Made by a program: the position numbers and the translations under genes. Under the pieces are notes generated by a model. It saw only the letters and a list, made by a program, of their open reading frames with translations. It was not told the DNA's origin and did no database searches. Positions 1-8,665 of a DNA stretch of 64,000 bases are shown in pieces. Source of the stretch: VXYL01 sp965116935 (GTDB lineage: Bacteria; Pseudomonadota; Gammaproteobacteria; Pseudomonadales; Azotimanducaceae); NCBI GenBank assembly GCA_965116935.1, contig OZ220737.1, positions 5,394,001-5,458,000 of the forward strand, given 5' to 3'. How positions within the stretch are numbered: the stretch's first letter is position 1; each line of letters begins with the position of its first letter.

Positions 1-16
1 CTGGGGACGCGCCCCG

Positions 17-838
17 TCATTCATCCATGTACGCCCTGTGGATGGGCGTCAGATCGTCTTCGGGCGGGCGGGGGTTGACGCGCCAGTGCCTTGGGTCGCC
101 ACGGCAGACGATGCCGTCACGGAGCACTCGTTCCGCTTTCGGCAGCGCGCCGCAGCTTGACGGGATGTAGCGGAAGGTCAGGCCGCAGCGACGGCGGCTT
201 GATCGGTTCGGCGCCGAACCATGCACCAGCGTGCTGGTGTGCAGGGATATCTGGCCGGCGCGCATGGTGTTGCTCACCGGCGCGCCAAAGCGTTCCGGCG
301 CCGGAATCTCCTGCTGCAGTGCCACCTCGCCTTGGGCAGGGTGCCATTCGATAGGGCCGTGGCGATGGCTTCCGGGCAGGAACTGCATGGGCGCATTGGC
401 TTCGTCCACATCGTCGATGGCAAGCCAAGCGGTGACGGTCATGGTCGGGCGCACCGGCCAGTAGGTGGCGTCCTGGTGCCACGGCACGCGTTTCGGATCC
501 TCAGGCACCTTGCAGAAGTAGTGGCTCGACCAGCAGATGATGTCGGGGCCGACGAGGTCTTCCACATAGTCGAGAATCGCCGGATGCTGGGCCAGCTCCC
601 AGATGCCCTTGCAGCGGTTGTGGTAGCCCATGATGGCGTAGGCGTTGCGGCCGTCGCGCATGGCGCGCATCCGTTCGAGCAAGCCGTCGAAGTAGACGCG
701 ACTGGCCTTCGCCTCGGCCGGCGAGAGGGCGTCGAGCGGCGCGATGTAGCCACGCTCGTTGAAGCTCCGCACCTGTGGCGCAGAGAGCGCTTTCGCGTGT
801 TCCGACTTGGCGGGGAAAAAGCGGATGTCGTCGTGCAT
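17..838 (-). CDS. Phytanoyl-CoA dioxygenase (PhyH) family protein
   Basis: A 273-residue Fe(II)/2-oxoglutarate-dependent oxygenase of the PhyH family. The metal-binding HxD is seen in PWHQDATYW (about residues 119-127). The distal histidine is in TLVHGSAPNRSS (His about 206), followed by the arginine expected to hold 2-oxoglutarate. The frame stays open upstream to 973, but that extension is low-complexity Arg/Gly/Ser sequence, so the ATG at 838 (MHDDIRFF) is preferred. It diverges from the homocysteine methyltransferase at 973. The substrate is unknown; PhyH homologues hydroxylate many small molecules. A second PhyH-type protein lies at 5377-6558 but shares only the family motifs. Confidence 0.85.
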   Translation of the reverse strand: MHDDIRFFPAKSEHAKALSAPQVRSFNERGYIAPLDALSPAEAKASRVYFDGLLERMRAMRDGRNAYAIMGYHNRCKGIWELAQHPAILDYVEDLVGPDIICWSSHYFCKVPEDPKRVPWHQDATYWPVRPTMTVTAWLAIDDVDEANAPMQFLPGSHRHGPIEWHPAQGEVALQQEIPAPERFGAPVSNTMRAGQISLHTSTLVHGSAPNRSSRRRCGLTFRYIPSSCGALPKAERVLRDGIVCRGDPRHWRVNPRPPEDDLTPIHRAYMDE

Positions 839-972
839 GGCTCGCGGCGCGGAAAACACAAAGCCCACACAGTAACGAAGATCGGGCCCGATTTCCCACC
901 GCTGCTCGTCCGCTTGCCCCGGCTGTCCCGATTGCCCCACACTTGCGCCCCGCGGCGACGTGGAGCAACGCA

Positions 973-1856
973 ATGATCACAGTTCTCGACGGCGGCATGG
1001 GCGGCGAAATCCAGCGGCGCGTGCCAAAGGCGGCGCACGGGCTGTGGTCCGCGACCGTCTTGATCGACAACCCGGACATGGTGACGGACATCCACCGCGA
1101 GTACATCGCCGCTGGCGCCACCCTGATCATCACCAACACCTACTCCACGATTCCGAGCTATCTCGGCAAGGGCGGCCTCGCGCATCGCTACGTGGAGCTG
1201 ACCGAGAAGGCCGCGCGACTGGCACGGCAAGCGGCGCCCGAAGGGGCGGCGTGCTCGTGGCTGGTTCGCTGCCGCCGATGTCCGAGAGCTACCGCGCCGA
1301 CCTGATCCCAAGCCCGGAGGAGTCCGCGCCCGTGTACCGGAACATGGTGCAGGAGATGGCGGATCATGTGGACCTGTTCCTGTGCGAGACGATGGCGTCC
1401 GCCGAGGAGGCGCACACTGCGGCCACGGCGGCGCTCGATGCTGGCGGCGGCAAGCCCGTGTATGTTTCATGGACGTTGAACGAAAAGCCCGGTGCTGGCC
1501 TCCGCAGCGGCGAGAGCGTGACCGCGGCGCACCGTCGCCTCGATGGCCTCGCCATCGACGCTTTCCTCTTCAACTGCACCCACCCCGAGGCCATCGAAGT
1601 GGCGCTAGCTGAGCTCGCGCCGCTCACGGACAAGCCGCTCGGCTGCTATCCGAACCGCCTCGCGGTGGTGCCGGAAGGCTGGACACTCGACAACGAAGTG
1701 GTCACGGGGCCGCGCAAGGACTTGCCCCGCGACCTCTACGTCAGAGCGATCATGCGCTGCATCGACGCCGGCGCCACCATTGTCGGCGGCTGCTGCGGCA
1801 TCGGCCCCCGAGACATCCAGGCGGTGCGGGAGCGACTCGACCGCGAGGCGGCGTAG
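973..1856 (+). pseudogene. Homocysteine S-methyltransferase family protein, interrupted by a frameshift
   Basis: The two halves of one protein lie in different frames. Residues from the ATG at 973 (MITVLDGGMGGE, then ITNTYSTIPSYLG) read in one frame until about 1245. The rest (VLVAGSLPPM, FNCTHPEAI, GGCCGIGP) reads in another frame to the stop at 1856. The family binds zinc through a Cys upstream and a C-terminal Cys pair; the Cys of NCTHP and the pair of GGCCG are present. Adding one G to the GGGG run at 1243-1246 would restore one frame of about 294 codons. It is either a recent pseudogene or a one-base sequencing or assembly error. Family members move a methyl group from S-methylmethionine or betaine-like donors to homocysteine; the donor here is unknown. 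Confidence 0.8.
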
Positions 1857-1958
1857 CGCGCCCCGGCCGGCATTGACTCGCCACCGAGGGAAGCTGGCGG
1901 CGACGGTCCTTCGGCGGGCGGGCATTCCTTTTCCGCCCAAAGACGTTTAGGAGAGGCG

Positions 1959-3014
1959 ATGGGCGTGGATGTCCCGTTGCTGGTGACCGCCGACGACCGT
2001 ACCGGCGCGCTGGAGGTCGGGGGCGCCATTGCGGATCTTGGCTTTGCGGCTCGGCTCGCTGGGGCGCCGGCTTGCCGCGACGACTGCCTGCTGCTGGATG
2101 TCGCCTCGCGCCATGTCGAAGGGGCGGCGGCAGGGCGGGCGGTCGTGGCGGCACACGGCCATCCGGCTCGCCATCGATGCCACAAGATGGACTCGGGCCT
2201 CCGGGGCAACTGGGCACATGAGGTGGCAGCACTGCTCGGCGCCGGGCACCGGGTGGGCGTGATTGCCAGCTATCCCGACGCGGGGCGGCGCTGTCGAGAC
2301 GGCACGGTCTATGTGCATGGCGTGCCGGTGGCGGAAGGGCCGCTCGGTCGCGACCCGCGCAATGTGTTGCCGTCGAGTCGTCCGGCAGACTACCTCCGTG
2401 CCGCCGGATGTGGCGATGCGCTCCAGAACGGCGACGTGGTGGTGCTCGATGCAGACGACAACGCAGAACTCCGCACTGCCGCCCAGCGCTGCCACACCGA
2501 ATCCCGCATCCCCGTGGGTGCGACCGGAGCTCTGGCCGCCTACGCCGCACTCATCCGCAACCAGCCCCCGGCCGCACCACCGGTGCTGCCAAGGCCAGCT
2601 CTTGTGGTCTGCGGCAGCCTGCATCCGCTGAGCCGGCGGCAACTCGCCGGGCTGCCGGCCGCGCAATTCCACGAATCGGACGTTGGCCTTGCGGAACAGG
2701 AACTGCGCCGAGGCAACGACGCGGTGCTCGCGACCGCGAACAGTGTTGGCCCGATAGCCGACAGCGCGGCCGAGGCAATGGCCAGCAAGGTGTCAGCCAG
2801 CGTCCAGGAACTGCTGAGCCGGTGTGCCGTGGGCACCCTCGTCATCTTGGGTGGCGACACTGCCGGCGCGATCCTTGGAGACCGCCCCATGCGCGTTGAG
2901 GGCTGCGTCCTCACGGGCGTTCCGGTCAGTCGCTTCGAGGGCGAGGAGCTGCGCATCGTCACCAAGGGCGGCAGCATTGGCGACGAAAACACGCTCTGCC
3001 GCATCCTTGCATAG
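1959..3014 (+). CDS. Four-carbon acid sugar kinase family protein (DUF1537, OtnK-like)
   Basis: A 351-residue protein. The N-terminal domain begins LLVTADDRTGALEVGG, typical of the substrate-binding half of DUF1537 kinases, and continues with KMDSGLRGNW and the PDAGR segment. The C-terminal nucleotide-binding half carries VILGGDTAGAI and ends TKGGSIGDENTL, close to the family's TKsGgfGdedaL signature. Characterised members phosphorylate D-threonate, D-erythronate or 3-oxo-tetronates. Length is somewhat short for the family (about 400). Purine-rich AGGAGAGG lies just before the ATG at 1959. The class II aldolase that usually accompanies such kinases is not adjacent; one is at 24787. The exact substrate is not determinable. 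Confidence 0.8.
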   Translation: MGVDVPLLVTADDRTGALEVGGAIADLGFAARLAGAPACRDDCLLLDVASRHVEGAAAGRAVVAAHGHPARHRCHKMDSGLRGNWAHEVAALLGAGHRVGVIASYPDAGRRCRDGTVYVHGVPVAEGPLGRDPRNVLPSSRPADYLRAAGCGDALQNGDVVVLDADDNAELRTAAQRCHTESRIPVGATGALAAYAALIRNQPPAAPPVLPRPALVVCGSLHPLSRRQLAGLPAAQFHESDVGLAEQELRRGNDAVLATANSVGPIADSAAEAMASKVSASVQELLSRCAVGTLVILGGDTAGAILGDRPMRVEGCVLTGVPVSRFEGEELRIVTKGGSIGDENTLCRILA

Positions 3015-3028
3015 GAGGCCCTGCGGCG

Positions 3029-3068
3029 ACGCACGAACTCGGTTCCTCCCCTCGCTGGGTTCGTGCGT
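3029..3068. terminator. Hairpin after the sugar kinase gene
   Basis: Perfect 10-bp inverted repeat ACGCACGAAC / GTTCGTGCGT (3029-3038 and 3059-3068) with a 20-base loop, beginning 14 bases after the kinase stop. There is no clear T-run, so terminator function is a guess. Confidence 0.35.
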
Positions 3069-3184
3069 TGCTCCCTTTCCTCCCGCAGCCTGTTGCCCTT
3101 CACGCCACGGCGCGGAATCGGGCACTATGCTGCCACCAACCAACAACGGCAGTGCAGCGACAGCCGCCTAGTCGGCGCCACTAG

Positions 3185-4984
3185 ATGTCCGAAACCACCC
3201 AAGCACCCACGTCCTCCTTGCGCCTGCTCGGCGAGCGCGATCTGCGCGTGCTGGGGAGCGTGTTGCCGTTCCTGCTCGAGTTTCGCTTCCGCGTTGCCAT
3301 ATCCGTGGCGCTGCTGCTCGCATCCACCGGCACCTCGCTGCTGGTGCCGTGGCTGCTCAAGCTGATCGTCGACAACCTCGACACCACCCAAGTGGGGCCG
3401 ACGCTGACCGTGCCGATGACATTGCTGGTCGCCTATGGTCTCGCCCGTTTCAGCATCACCGTCTTCGGCGAGTTGCGCAATGCCCTCTTCGGCACGGTGA
3501 CGGTGCGCGCCATGCGCCGGGTTTCGCTCAAGGTGCTGGCACACCTGCACGGCCTCGATCTCGAATACCACCTTTCGCGCCGCACCGGCGGCGTCTCCCG
3601 CGACCTCGACCGCGGCGTCAACGGCATCACGGACCTCATGCGGGTGCTGGTGTTCAGCATCTTCCCGACGTTCCTGCAGATCGGCGGCATCACCGTGATC
3701 CTGCTCGCCAACTACGATGCCACCTATGCCGCCATCGTCGCCGTCGCCGCGGCCGTGTTCATCGCCTTCACCGTGCGCGTCACCGAGTGGCGCACGCAGT
3801 TCATCCGCCGCTCCAACGACGCCAACTCGCGCGCCAACACCCGTGCCATCGACAGCCTCATCAACTACGAAACGGTCAAGTACTTCGGCAACGAGGAGTT
3901 AGAGCAGGACGCCTACGACCAGGACCTCGCCGAGTGGGAACGCTGGCGGGCGCGCAATCGCTACTCGCTCGCCTTCCTCAACTGCGGCCAAGCGCTGTTT
4001 GTCACGAGCGGCATGCTGGCGATGATGATCCTCGCCGCCGGTCAGGTGGCGGACGGCAGCATGACCTTGGGCGACCTCGTGCTCATCAACGCCTTCGCCA
4101 TGCAGGTGTTCGCGCCCCTAAACGCCCTCGGCAGCGTCTATCGGCAACTGAAGCGGGCGCTCACCGACGTCGAGCGGATGGTGGACATTCTCGACCGCCG
4201 CTCGCAGGTGGTGGACGCACCCGATGCGGTGCCCCTCGCCGCCGGCGACGCTCGCATCGAGTTCGACCGCGTGAGCTTCGCCTACCACCCGGAACGGCCC
4301 ATCCTACGCGACGTGAGCTTCGTCGTCGCACCCGGCGAGAAGGTGGCCCTGGTGGGGCCCAGCGGCGCCGGCAAGTCCACGGTGGCGCGGCTGCTCTACC
4401 GCTTCTACGACGTGGACGCTGGCGAAGTGCGCATCAACGGCAGCAACATCGCCGGGCTCGAGCAGGACAGTCTGCGCGCCGGCATCGGCATGGTTCCGCA
4501 GGACACGGTGCTGTTCAACGACACGCTGATGCACAACCTTCGCTATGGCCGCCCGGATGCAAGCGACGCGGAAGTCCGCGACGCGGCACGGCTTGCGCAT
4601 CTCGACGAGTTCATCGCGCGCTTGCCGGCCGGCTACGAGACCACGGTGGGCGAACGTGGCCTCAAGCTCTCCGGCGGCGAGAAGCAGCGCATCGCCATCG
4701 CCCGCGCCATCCTCAAGCGCCCCGCGTTCATGCTGTTCGACGAGGCCACTTCGTCGCTCGACTCCGGCACCGAACAAGCCATCCTCGCAGCGCTCGAGGA
4801 GCTCGCGCGCAGCCGCACCACCGTCGTCATCGCCCACCGCCTTTCCACCGTGCAGGACGCCGACCGCATCATCGTGCTCGACAAGGGCGAGGTGGTGGAT
4901 CGCGGCACCCATGCGGAACTGTTGGCCCGACGCGGCCTCTATGCTGAACTCTGGGCCATGCAACAGCGCGATCGAGCTGCGTAG
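3185..4984 (+). CDS. ABC transporter ATP-binding protein/permease, Atm1/HMT1 type
   Basis: A 599-residue half-transporter with an N-terminal membrane domain (about 1-320, five to six hydrophobic segments) and a C-terminal ATPase. The phrase NYETVKYFGNEELE (about residues 225-240) is the hallmark of the Atm1/ABCB7/HMT1 branch. Walker A GPSGAGKST is at 391-399, the signature LSGGEKQRIAIAR follows, Walker B is MLFDEATSSLD, and the switch histidine is in VIAHRLST. It should work as a homodimer in the inner membrane. Characterised relatives export glutathione-linked or heavy-metal compounds. No partner gene is adjacent. The TAG stop lies at the edge of the palindromic repeat block that follows. 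Confidence 0.88.
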   Translation: MSETTQAPTSSLRLLGERDLRVLGSVLPFLLEFRFRVAISVALLLASTGTSLLVPWLLKLIVDNLDTTQVGPTLTVPMTLLVAYGLARFSITVFGELRNALFGTVTVRAMRRVSLKVLAHLHGLDLEYHLSRRTGGVSRDLDRGVNGITDLMRVLVFSIFPTFLQIGGITVILLANYDATYAAIVAVAAAVFIAFTVRVTEWRTQFIRRSNDANSRANTRAIDSLINYETVKYFGNEELEQDAYDQDLAEWERWRARNRYSLAFLNCGQALFVTSGMLAMMILAAGQVADGSMTLGDLVLINAFAMQVFAPLNALGSVYRQLKRALTDVERMVDILDRRSQVVDAPDAVPLAAGDARIEFDRVSFAYHPERPILRDVSFVVAPGEKVALVGPSGAGKSTVARLLYRFYDVDAGEVRINGSNIAGLEQDSLRAGIGMVPQDTVLFNDTLMHNLRYGRPDASDAEVRDAARLAHLDEFIARLPAGYETTVGERGLKLSGGEKQRIAIARAILKRPAFMLFDEATSSLDSGTEQAILAALEELARSRTTVVIAHRLSTVQDADRIIVLDKGEVVDRGTHAELLARRGLYAELWAMQQRDRAA

Positions 4985-5350
4985 GCTTGTCCCGGCGCGC
5001 CCTGACAGGCGCGTTGGCAGTTCGCTTGCGCGAACTGCTTTGCGTCAACCAACTCCTTGGCGCGTTCAGGACGGGCGGGGACAAGCCCGGGCTTGTTCCC
5101 GCCGGTCTTGAACGCGCCGATCGATGCGGCGCGGGGTGGAACCAACGCATCTCCTCCGACTCCATGGGGGAGGGGCCTTTGGAGGGAAGGCATTCTGCCT
5201 TCCCTCCAAAGGCCCGCGAGCGGCAGCGCGCCTGTAGGGGCGCGGCTTGTCCCCGCCCCCGTCCCCTACGAGGAAACTCGTCGAAGCACAGCAGTTCGCG
5301 CAAGCGAACTGCCGACGCGCCCGTCAGGGCGCGCGGGGACGGGACAAGCC
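4984..5350. repeat. Nested palindromic repeat block
   Basis: About 365 bases without a gene, made almost wholly of inverted repeats. The outer arms (about 4985-5045 and 5283-5350) are imperfect reverse complements of each other and share CAGTTCGCTTGCGCGAACTG and a GACGGGCGCG-like core. Inside lie a pair of arms around 5065-5125 (GGCGCGTTCA / TGAACGCGCC flanks) and, at 5176-5212, a perfect 17-bp stem CCTTTGGAGGGAAGGCA with a 3-base loop. The same motifs recur elsewhere in the window (52700-53075, 48424-48566, 13302-13379). Confidence 0.8.
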
Positions 5351-5376
5351 CGTCGCCTACGAGCCTCGGCCTTCGG

Positions 5377-6558
5377 TCACGGAGTCGAGTCACGGATAGG
5401 GACGTGGATGTGCTTGTTGGCGGCTCTGAGACCGTCGGGGTCTGTCGCGAGCTGGTCGTAGCCGAAGCGGTTGCGCCTTGCCGCGGCGCCAGCGCGGTCC
5501 AGCACCGGTTGTTGCAGGGTGTCGTGTTCGTCGGGGCAGACGTGCCGGAAGAACGGCTGCACATCTTCCGGCAACGCGTTGAACTCGGCTTGGGAGAGGG
5601 GCCGGCAGACCGTGTTGAAGACGCCGCCCGGCGCATAGTCGTCCACGGACAGCCACCAAGGGCACCACCGGTTTACCACCGCCACGCGCTTGCGACCTGA
5701 CGTGTTGTGCATGGTGGAGGCGTGCCAAGTGCGTGAATCCTGGATGAAGACGGCGCCGGCCTTGGCGCTCACCTGCATGTCGCCCGGTATGGGTGCCGTG
5801 ACCGTGATGCCGTCTTGCGGGCCACGGGGGTTGCGTCCGTCTCTGTGTGAGCCGGGCACCACCCAGGTTGCACCGGAATCTGCGTCCACGTCGGTGAGAT
5901 ACCAGATCATCACCAGACACATGGCCACGTCCGGGAACGGCTGGCGGATGCAGCCGGCGTTCTGCAGCGGCTGATCCGCACCGTAGGCCGAAAGGTCGTG
6001 TGGCCAGTCGGTGTGCCATTCGCGCGTGTCCGCGCGGCCGCGGTAGCGCGCATTGCCAAAGCCGCCCGGCGCATCGCCGTCTCCCGCGGCGATCGGGCGC
6101 AAATGCAGTTGGGCGATCTTGAGGTGGTCGTCGAGCACTCGCTGGGCGATGCCGACGAGGGTCGGGTGGGCAAGATGGCGGGCATAGCGCGACAACCAGA
6201 CGATGTCGTTGGGTGGCTTTGGCGGCAGGCCGACGCGACGCACCGGGCGAAGCTCGATGTCGGCAGGTGCGGCTTCGAGGGCAGCCTTGGTCGCGGCGAT
6301 GGACTCGGTGCTGCCTTGGTGTTTGGCGAGCCAGTCTCGAATCGCTCCCATGTTGTCGGCGATGGCGATCTCGGCGCGATCGACTTCGTCGCGGATGGCA
6401 GGCACGTCCTGCTGTGGGATCACATCGTCGACGACGCAAAAGCCGTAGCGGGCGAGAGCGTCGGCTGCGCCTTCCACCGCGCCTGAATCGGCGGTGCCAA
6501 AGGCATAGCCACGAGTTTGGCTCAGCTCCTTCGCCTGGCCCGAAAGTTCGTCAACCAT
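5377..6558 (-). CDS. Phytanoyl-CoA dioxygenase (PhyH) family protein
   Basis: A 393-residue Fe(II)/2-oxoglutarate oxygenase. The HxD metal triad is visible as REWHTDWPHD (His182, Asp184). The distal His is about 289 in TWHASTMHNTSGRKR, with the 2-oxoglutarate Arg after it; TWVVPGSHRDGR is the usual family strand. The start at 6558 is set by its 8-base overlap with the stop of the upstream sulfotransferase gene (6551-8545), so the two are very likely cotranscribed and translationally coupled. The open frame to 6765 upstream is the shadow of the sulfotransferase. The pairing suggests hydroxylation and sulfation of one substrate, which is inference; the substrate is unknown. Confidence 0.85.
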   Translation of the reverse strand: MVDELSGQAKELSQTRGYAFGTADSGAVEGAADALARYGFCVVDDVIPQQDVPAIRDEVDRAEIAIADNMGAIRDWLAKHQGSTESIAATKAALEAAPADIELRPVRRVGLPPKPPNDIVWLSRYARHLAHPTLVGIAQRVLDDHLKIAQLHLRPIAAGDGDAPGGFGNARYRGRADTREWHTDWPHDLSAYGADQPLQNAGCIRQPFPDVAMCLVMIWYLTDVDADSGATWVVPGSHRDGRNPRGPQDGITVTAPIPGDMQVSAKAGAVFIQDSRTWHASTMHNTSGRKRVAVVNRWCPWWLSVDDYAPGGVFNTVCRPLSQAEFNALPEDVQPFFRHVCPDEHDTLQQPVLDRAGAAARRNRFGYDQLATDPDGLRAANKHIHVPIRDSTP

Positions 6559-8545
6559 CGAGAGCCTTCCGCAGCGGCCCAAGATGCCCCTCGAACTGCC
6601 GCCACTGGTCCAGCCCCTCCCGGAAGATCGGCTGCCGCACCTGCTCGGAACTCGGCGTGCGCACGGCGCGCTCGGTGCGGTGGTAGTCGAGGCAGGCTTG
6701 CTCGAAGGGCAACCCCAGGAAGTCCAGCAGCCGATGCACTTGCGTCTCGAGGTCTGCCACCACATCTTCGTACTGCACGCGCAGCACCTTGCCCGGCAGC
6801 ACCCGGTCCCAATGTTCCATCAACGCCACGTAGTCGCGGTAGTAGGTGCCGAGGGCTTCGAGGTCGTAGCTGAATTCCTGGCCGCTCGCGAACAACTGTT
6901 TGTAGTTGCTGAAACAGCAGGCCATCGGCTGGCGCCGGGCGTCGATCACGCGAGCGTTCGGCAGGATCATGTGGATGAGGCCCAAGTGACGGAAATTGTT
7001 GGGCATCTTGTCGACGAAGAAGGGGGCGTCGCGGCGCTGTATGCGGGTGTCCGCGAGAAAGCGCTCGCCGAGTTCGCGGGCGTTGTCGGCGGTGAGTTCC
7101 GTAAGGCGCTTCGGATAGCGGGGCGCCTGTCCGCGCCGCCGCCGACCGTCGAGGCGTTGGGCGATGGCGCCGATGTGGTGGAACTCCAGCGCGCCGTCGA
7201 TGGCGGAGTGGGAGGCGAGGATCTGCTCGATCAAGGTGGAGCCGGCGCGGGGCAGGCCCACCACGAAGATGGCGTCCGGGGCAGGGCAGCCCCAGCCTTT
7301 GCGTTCCTTGAAGAACGCTGCCGTGCAGACTTCCTGCTGCAGCTTCATACGCTCCGAGAGTTGTGCGGCTTCGTGCGGATGCTGGGCGTGGCGAAGCGAG
7401 TTGCCCCGCTGGTAGAAGTCGAAGGCACCGTCGGCATCGCCGGCGTCCTCGAATGCCTTACCGAGCGCGAAAAGCACGTGGATGCGGTCTTCCTCCGGCG
7501 TGTCCGGTGCCTCGGCCACGGCCCGCATCTGCGCGAGTTCGTCGGCGGTGAAGCGATAGGTCTTGAGATTGGCGAGACTCCAGAAGGCATCGCCGAAGTT
7601 CGCTCGCAGGAGGTAGGCGCTGCGGTAGGCATCCACGGCTTCCGCCACCCGACCGGTGGCCTTGAGGGCGTGGCCTCGGGTGAGCTGCAACGTGGGTCCG
7701 GTGAAGGTGGCGCCCGGATTGCTCGCGAGCACCTCGTCGTAGATGCGAATGGCCTCGTCGAACCTGCTGGCGGCGGCGGCCTGATTGGCATAGGAAAGCT
7801 GGGCGACGGGGTCGTCGGGGTTGGCGTCCAGCAGCGTCTGCGCCTCGTTCAGTGACTGCTCATACTTCTGCCGCTTGTGCAGCACGTCGATGTAGTCGAT
7901 GCGGGCGCGGCGGTTGCCAGGCTCGAAGGTGAGTGCGCTCTCCAGCAAAAACTCGGCATCGTCGTAGATGCCGTGCGATGCGCCGAACGAGGCCAACAGG
8001 CGCATGGCCTCGACATGCTTGGGATTGCGCTTGAGGAAATCACGGCACAGGCGTTCGGCGATCAGTGTTCGGCCGTCGTTCGCGAAGCTTTGCACGGCGA
8101 TCAGCTCTTCGGGGAGAGACGCAAGGTACTCGACGCGGGCGAGAGCGCGGCGGCGAAGGTCGGCGTTGCCGGTTTCCTGCGCCAGTTCCATGAGCGCCTG
8201 CCAACTCGCCGGCAGTGCGTCGTTGAGCGCCACCGCCCGCCGATAGGCCGACACCGCCGGCGCCGGCTGGCCCATGGCCCGCAACAGATGCCCCCGCTCC
8301 TGCCAACCCCGAGCGAAGTCGGGCGCCCGCTCGGCGAGTTGATCGAGTGCAGCAAGGGCCGCTTTGCCCTGCCGCAGATACCGCCGACAGACCGCAAGGC
8401 AGTAGAGCGCTTCGGGTGGCGCTTTGCCCTCGCTCAGCAGCCGCTCCGCGGAGGCTGCTGCCTCCTGCATCCGCCCAGCCCGCATCTCGGCCTGAATCGC
8501 TTTGATCGGCGCGGTATCGTCAGGAGTGGTTTGCTTGGAGGTCAC
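6551..8545 (-). CDS. TPR-repeat sulfotransferase family protein
   Basis: A 664-residue protein in two parts. Residues about 10-380 are tetratricopeptide repeats (for example LYCLAVCRRYLRQGKAALAA and later helix pairs). Residues about 420-650 are a sulfotransferase domain. The PAPS phosphosulfate loop is seen in VVGLPRAGSTLIEQIL, the Lys/Asp-rich DKMPNNF segment follows, and the 3'-phosphate loop region is near RTPSSEQVRQPI. This TPR plus sulfotransferase architecture is common in proteobacteria and is presumed to recognise a peptide or glycan acceptor. It is the first gene of a two-gene operon with the PhyH oxygenase, overlapping it by 8 bases. Confidence 0.88.
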   Translation of the reverse strand: MTSKQTTPDDTAPIKAIQAEMRAGRMQEAAASAERLLSEGKAPPEALYCLAVCRRYLRQGKAALAALDQLAERAPDFARGWQERGHLLRAMGQPAPAVSAYRRAVALNDALPASWQALMELAQETGNADLRRRALARVEYLASLPEELIAVQSFANDGRTLIAERLCRDFLKRNPKHVEAMRLLASFGASHGIYDDAEFLLESALTFEPGNRRARIDYIDVLHKRQKYEQSLNEAQTLLDANPDDPVAQLSYANQAAAASRFDEAIRIYDEVLASNPGATFTGPTLQLTRGHALKATGRVAEAVDAYRSAYLLRANFGDAFWSLANLKTYRFTADELAQMRAVAEAPDTPEEDRIHVLFALGKAFEDAGDADGAFDFYQRGNSLRHAQHPHEAAQLSERMKLQQEVCTAAFFKERKGWGCPAPDAIFVVGLPRAGSTLIEQILASHSAIDGALEFHHIGAIAQRLDGRRRRGQAPRYPKRLTELTADNARELGERFLADTRIQRRDAPFFVDKMPNNFRHLGLIHMILPNARVIDARRQPMACCFSNYKQLFASGQEFSYDLEALGTYYRDYVALMEHWDRVLPGKVLRVQYEDVVADLETQVHRLLDFLGLPFEQACLDYHRTERAVRTPSSEQVRQPIFREGLDQWRQFEGHLGPLRKALDG

Positions 8546-8578
8546 GCCGGCGTCCGCGCCGCAAGGCGCGCAAACTCC

Positions 8579-8660
8579 GTAGGGGCGACCCTTGTGGTCG
8601 CCCGTGTTGGTCCGAGATGGTTCGTTGCACCGAACGGGCGACCACGAGGGTCGCCCCTCG
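8579..8660. repeat. Palindromic repeat (GTAGGGGCGACCC family)
   Basis: Two inverted arms, GTAGGGGCGACCCTTGTGGT at 8579 and its near reverse complement ending at about 8657, separated by about 30 bases. It lies between the convergent ends of intergenic space after the TonB receptor and before the sulfotransferase start. Another copy lies near 53043-53072. Confidence 0.75.
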
Positions 8661-8665
8661 GAACT

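Noticed and set aside
1243..1246. Programmed frameshift site in the methyltransferase gene
   Set aside because: There is no slippery heptamer or downstream pseudoknot that I can see. A short G run with a one-base change is better explained by mutation or error.
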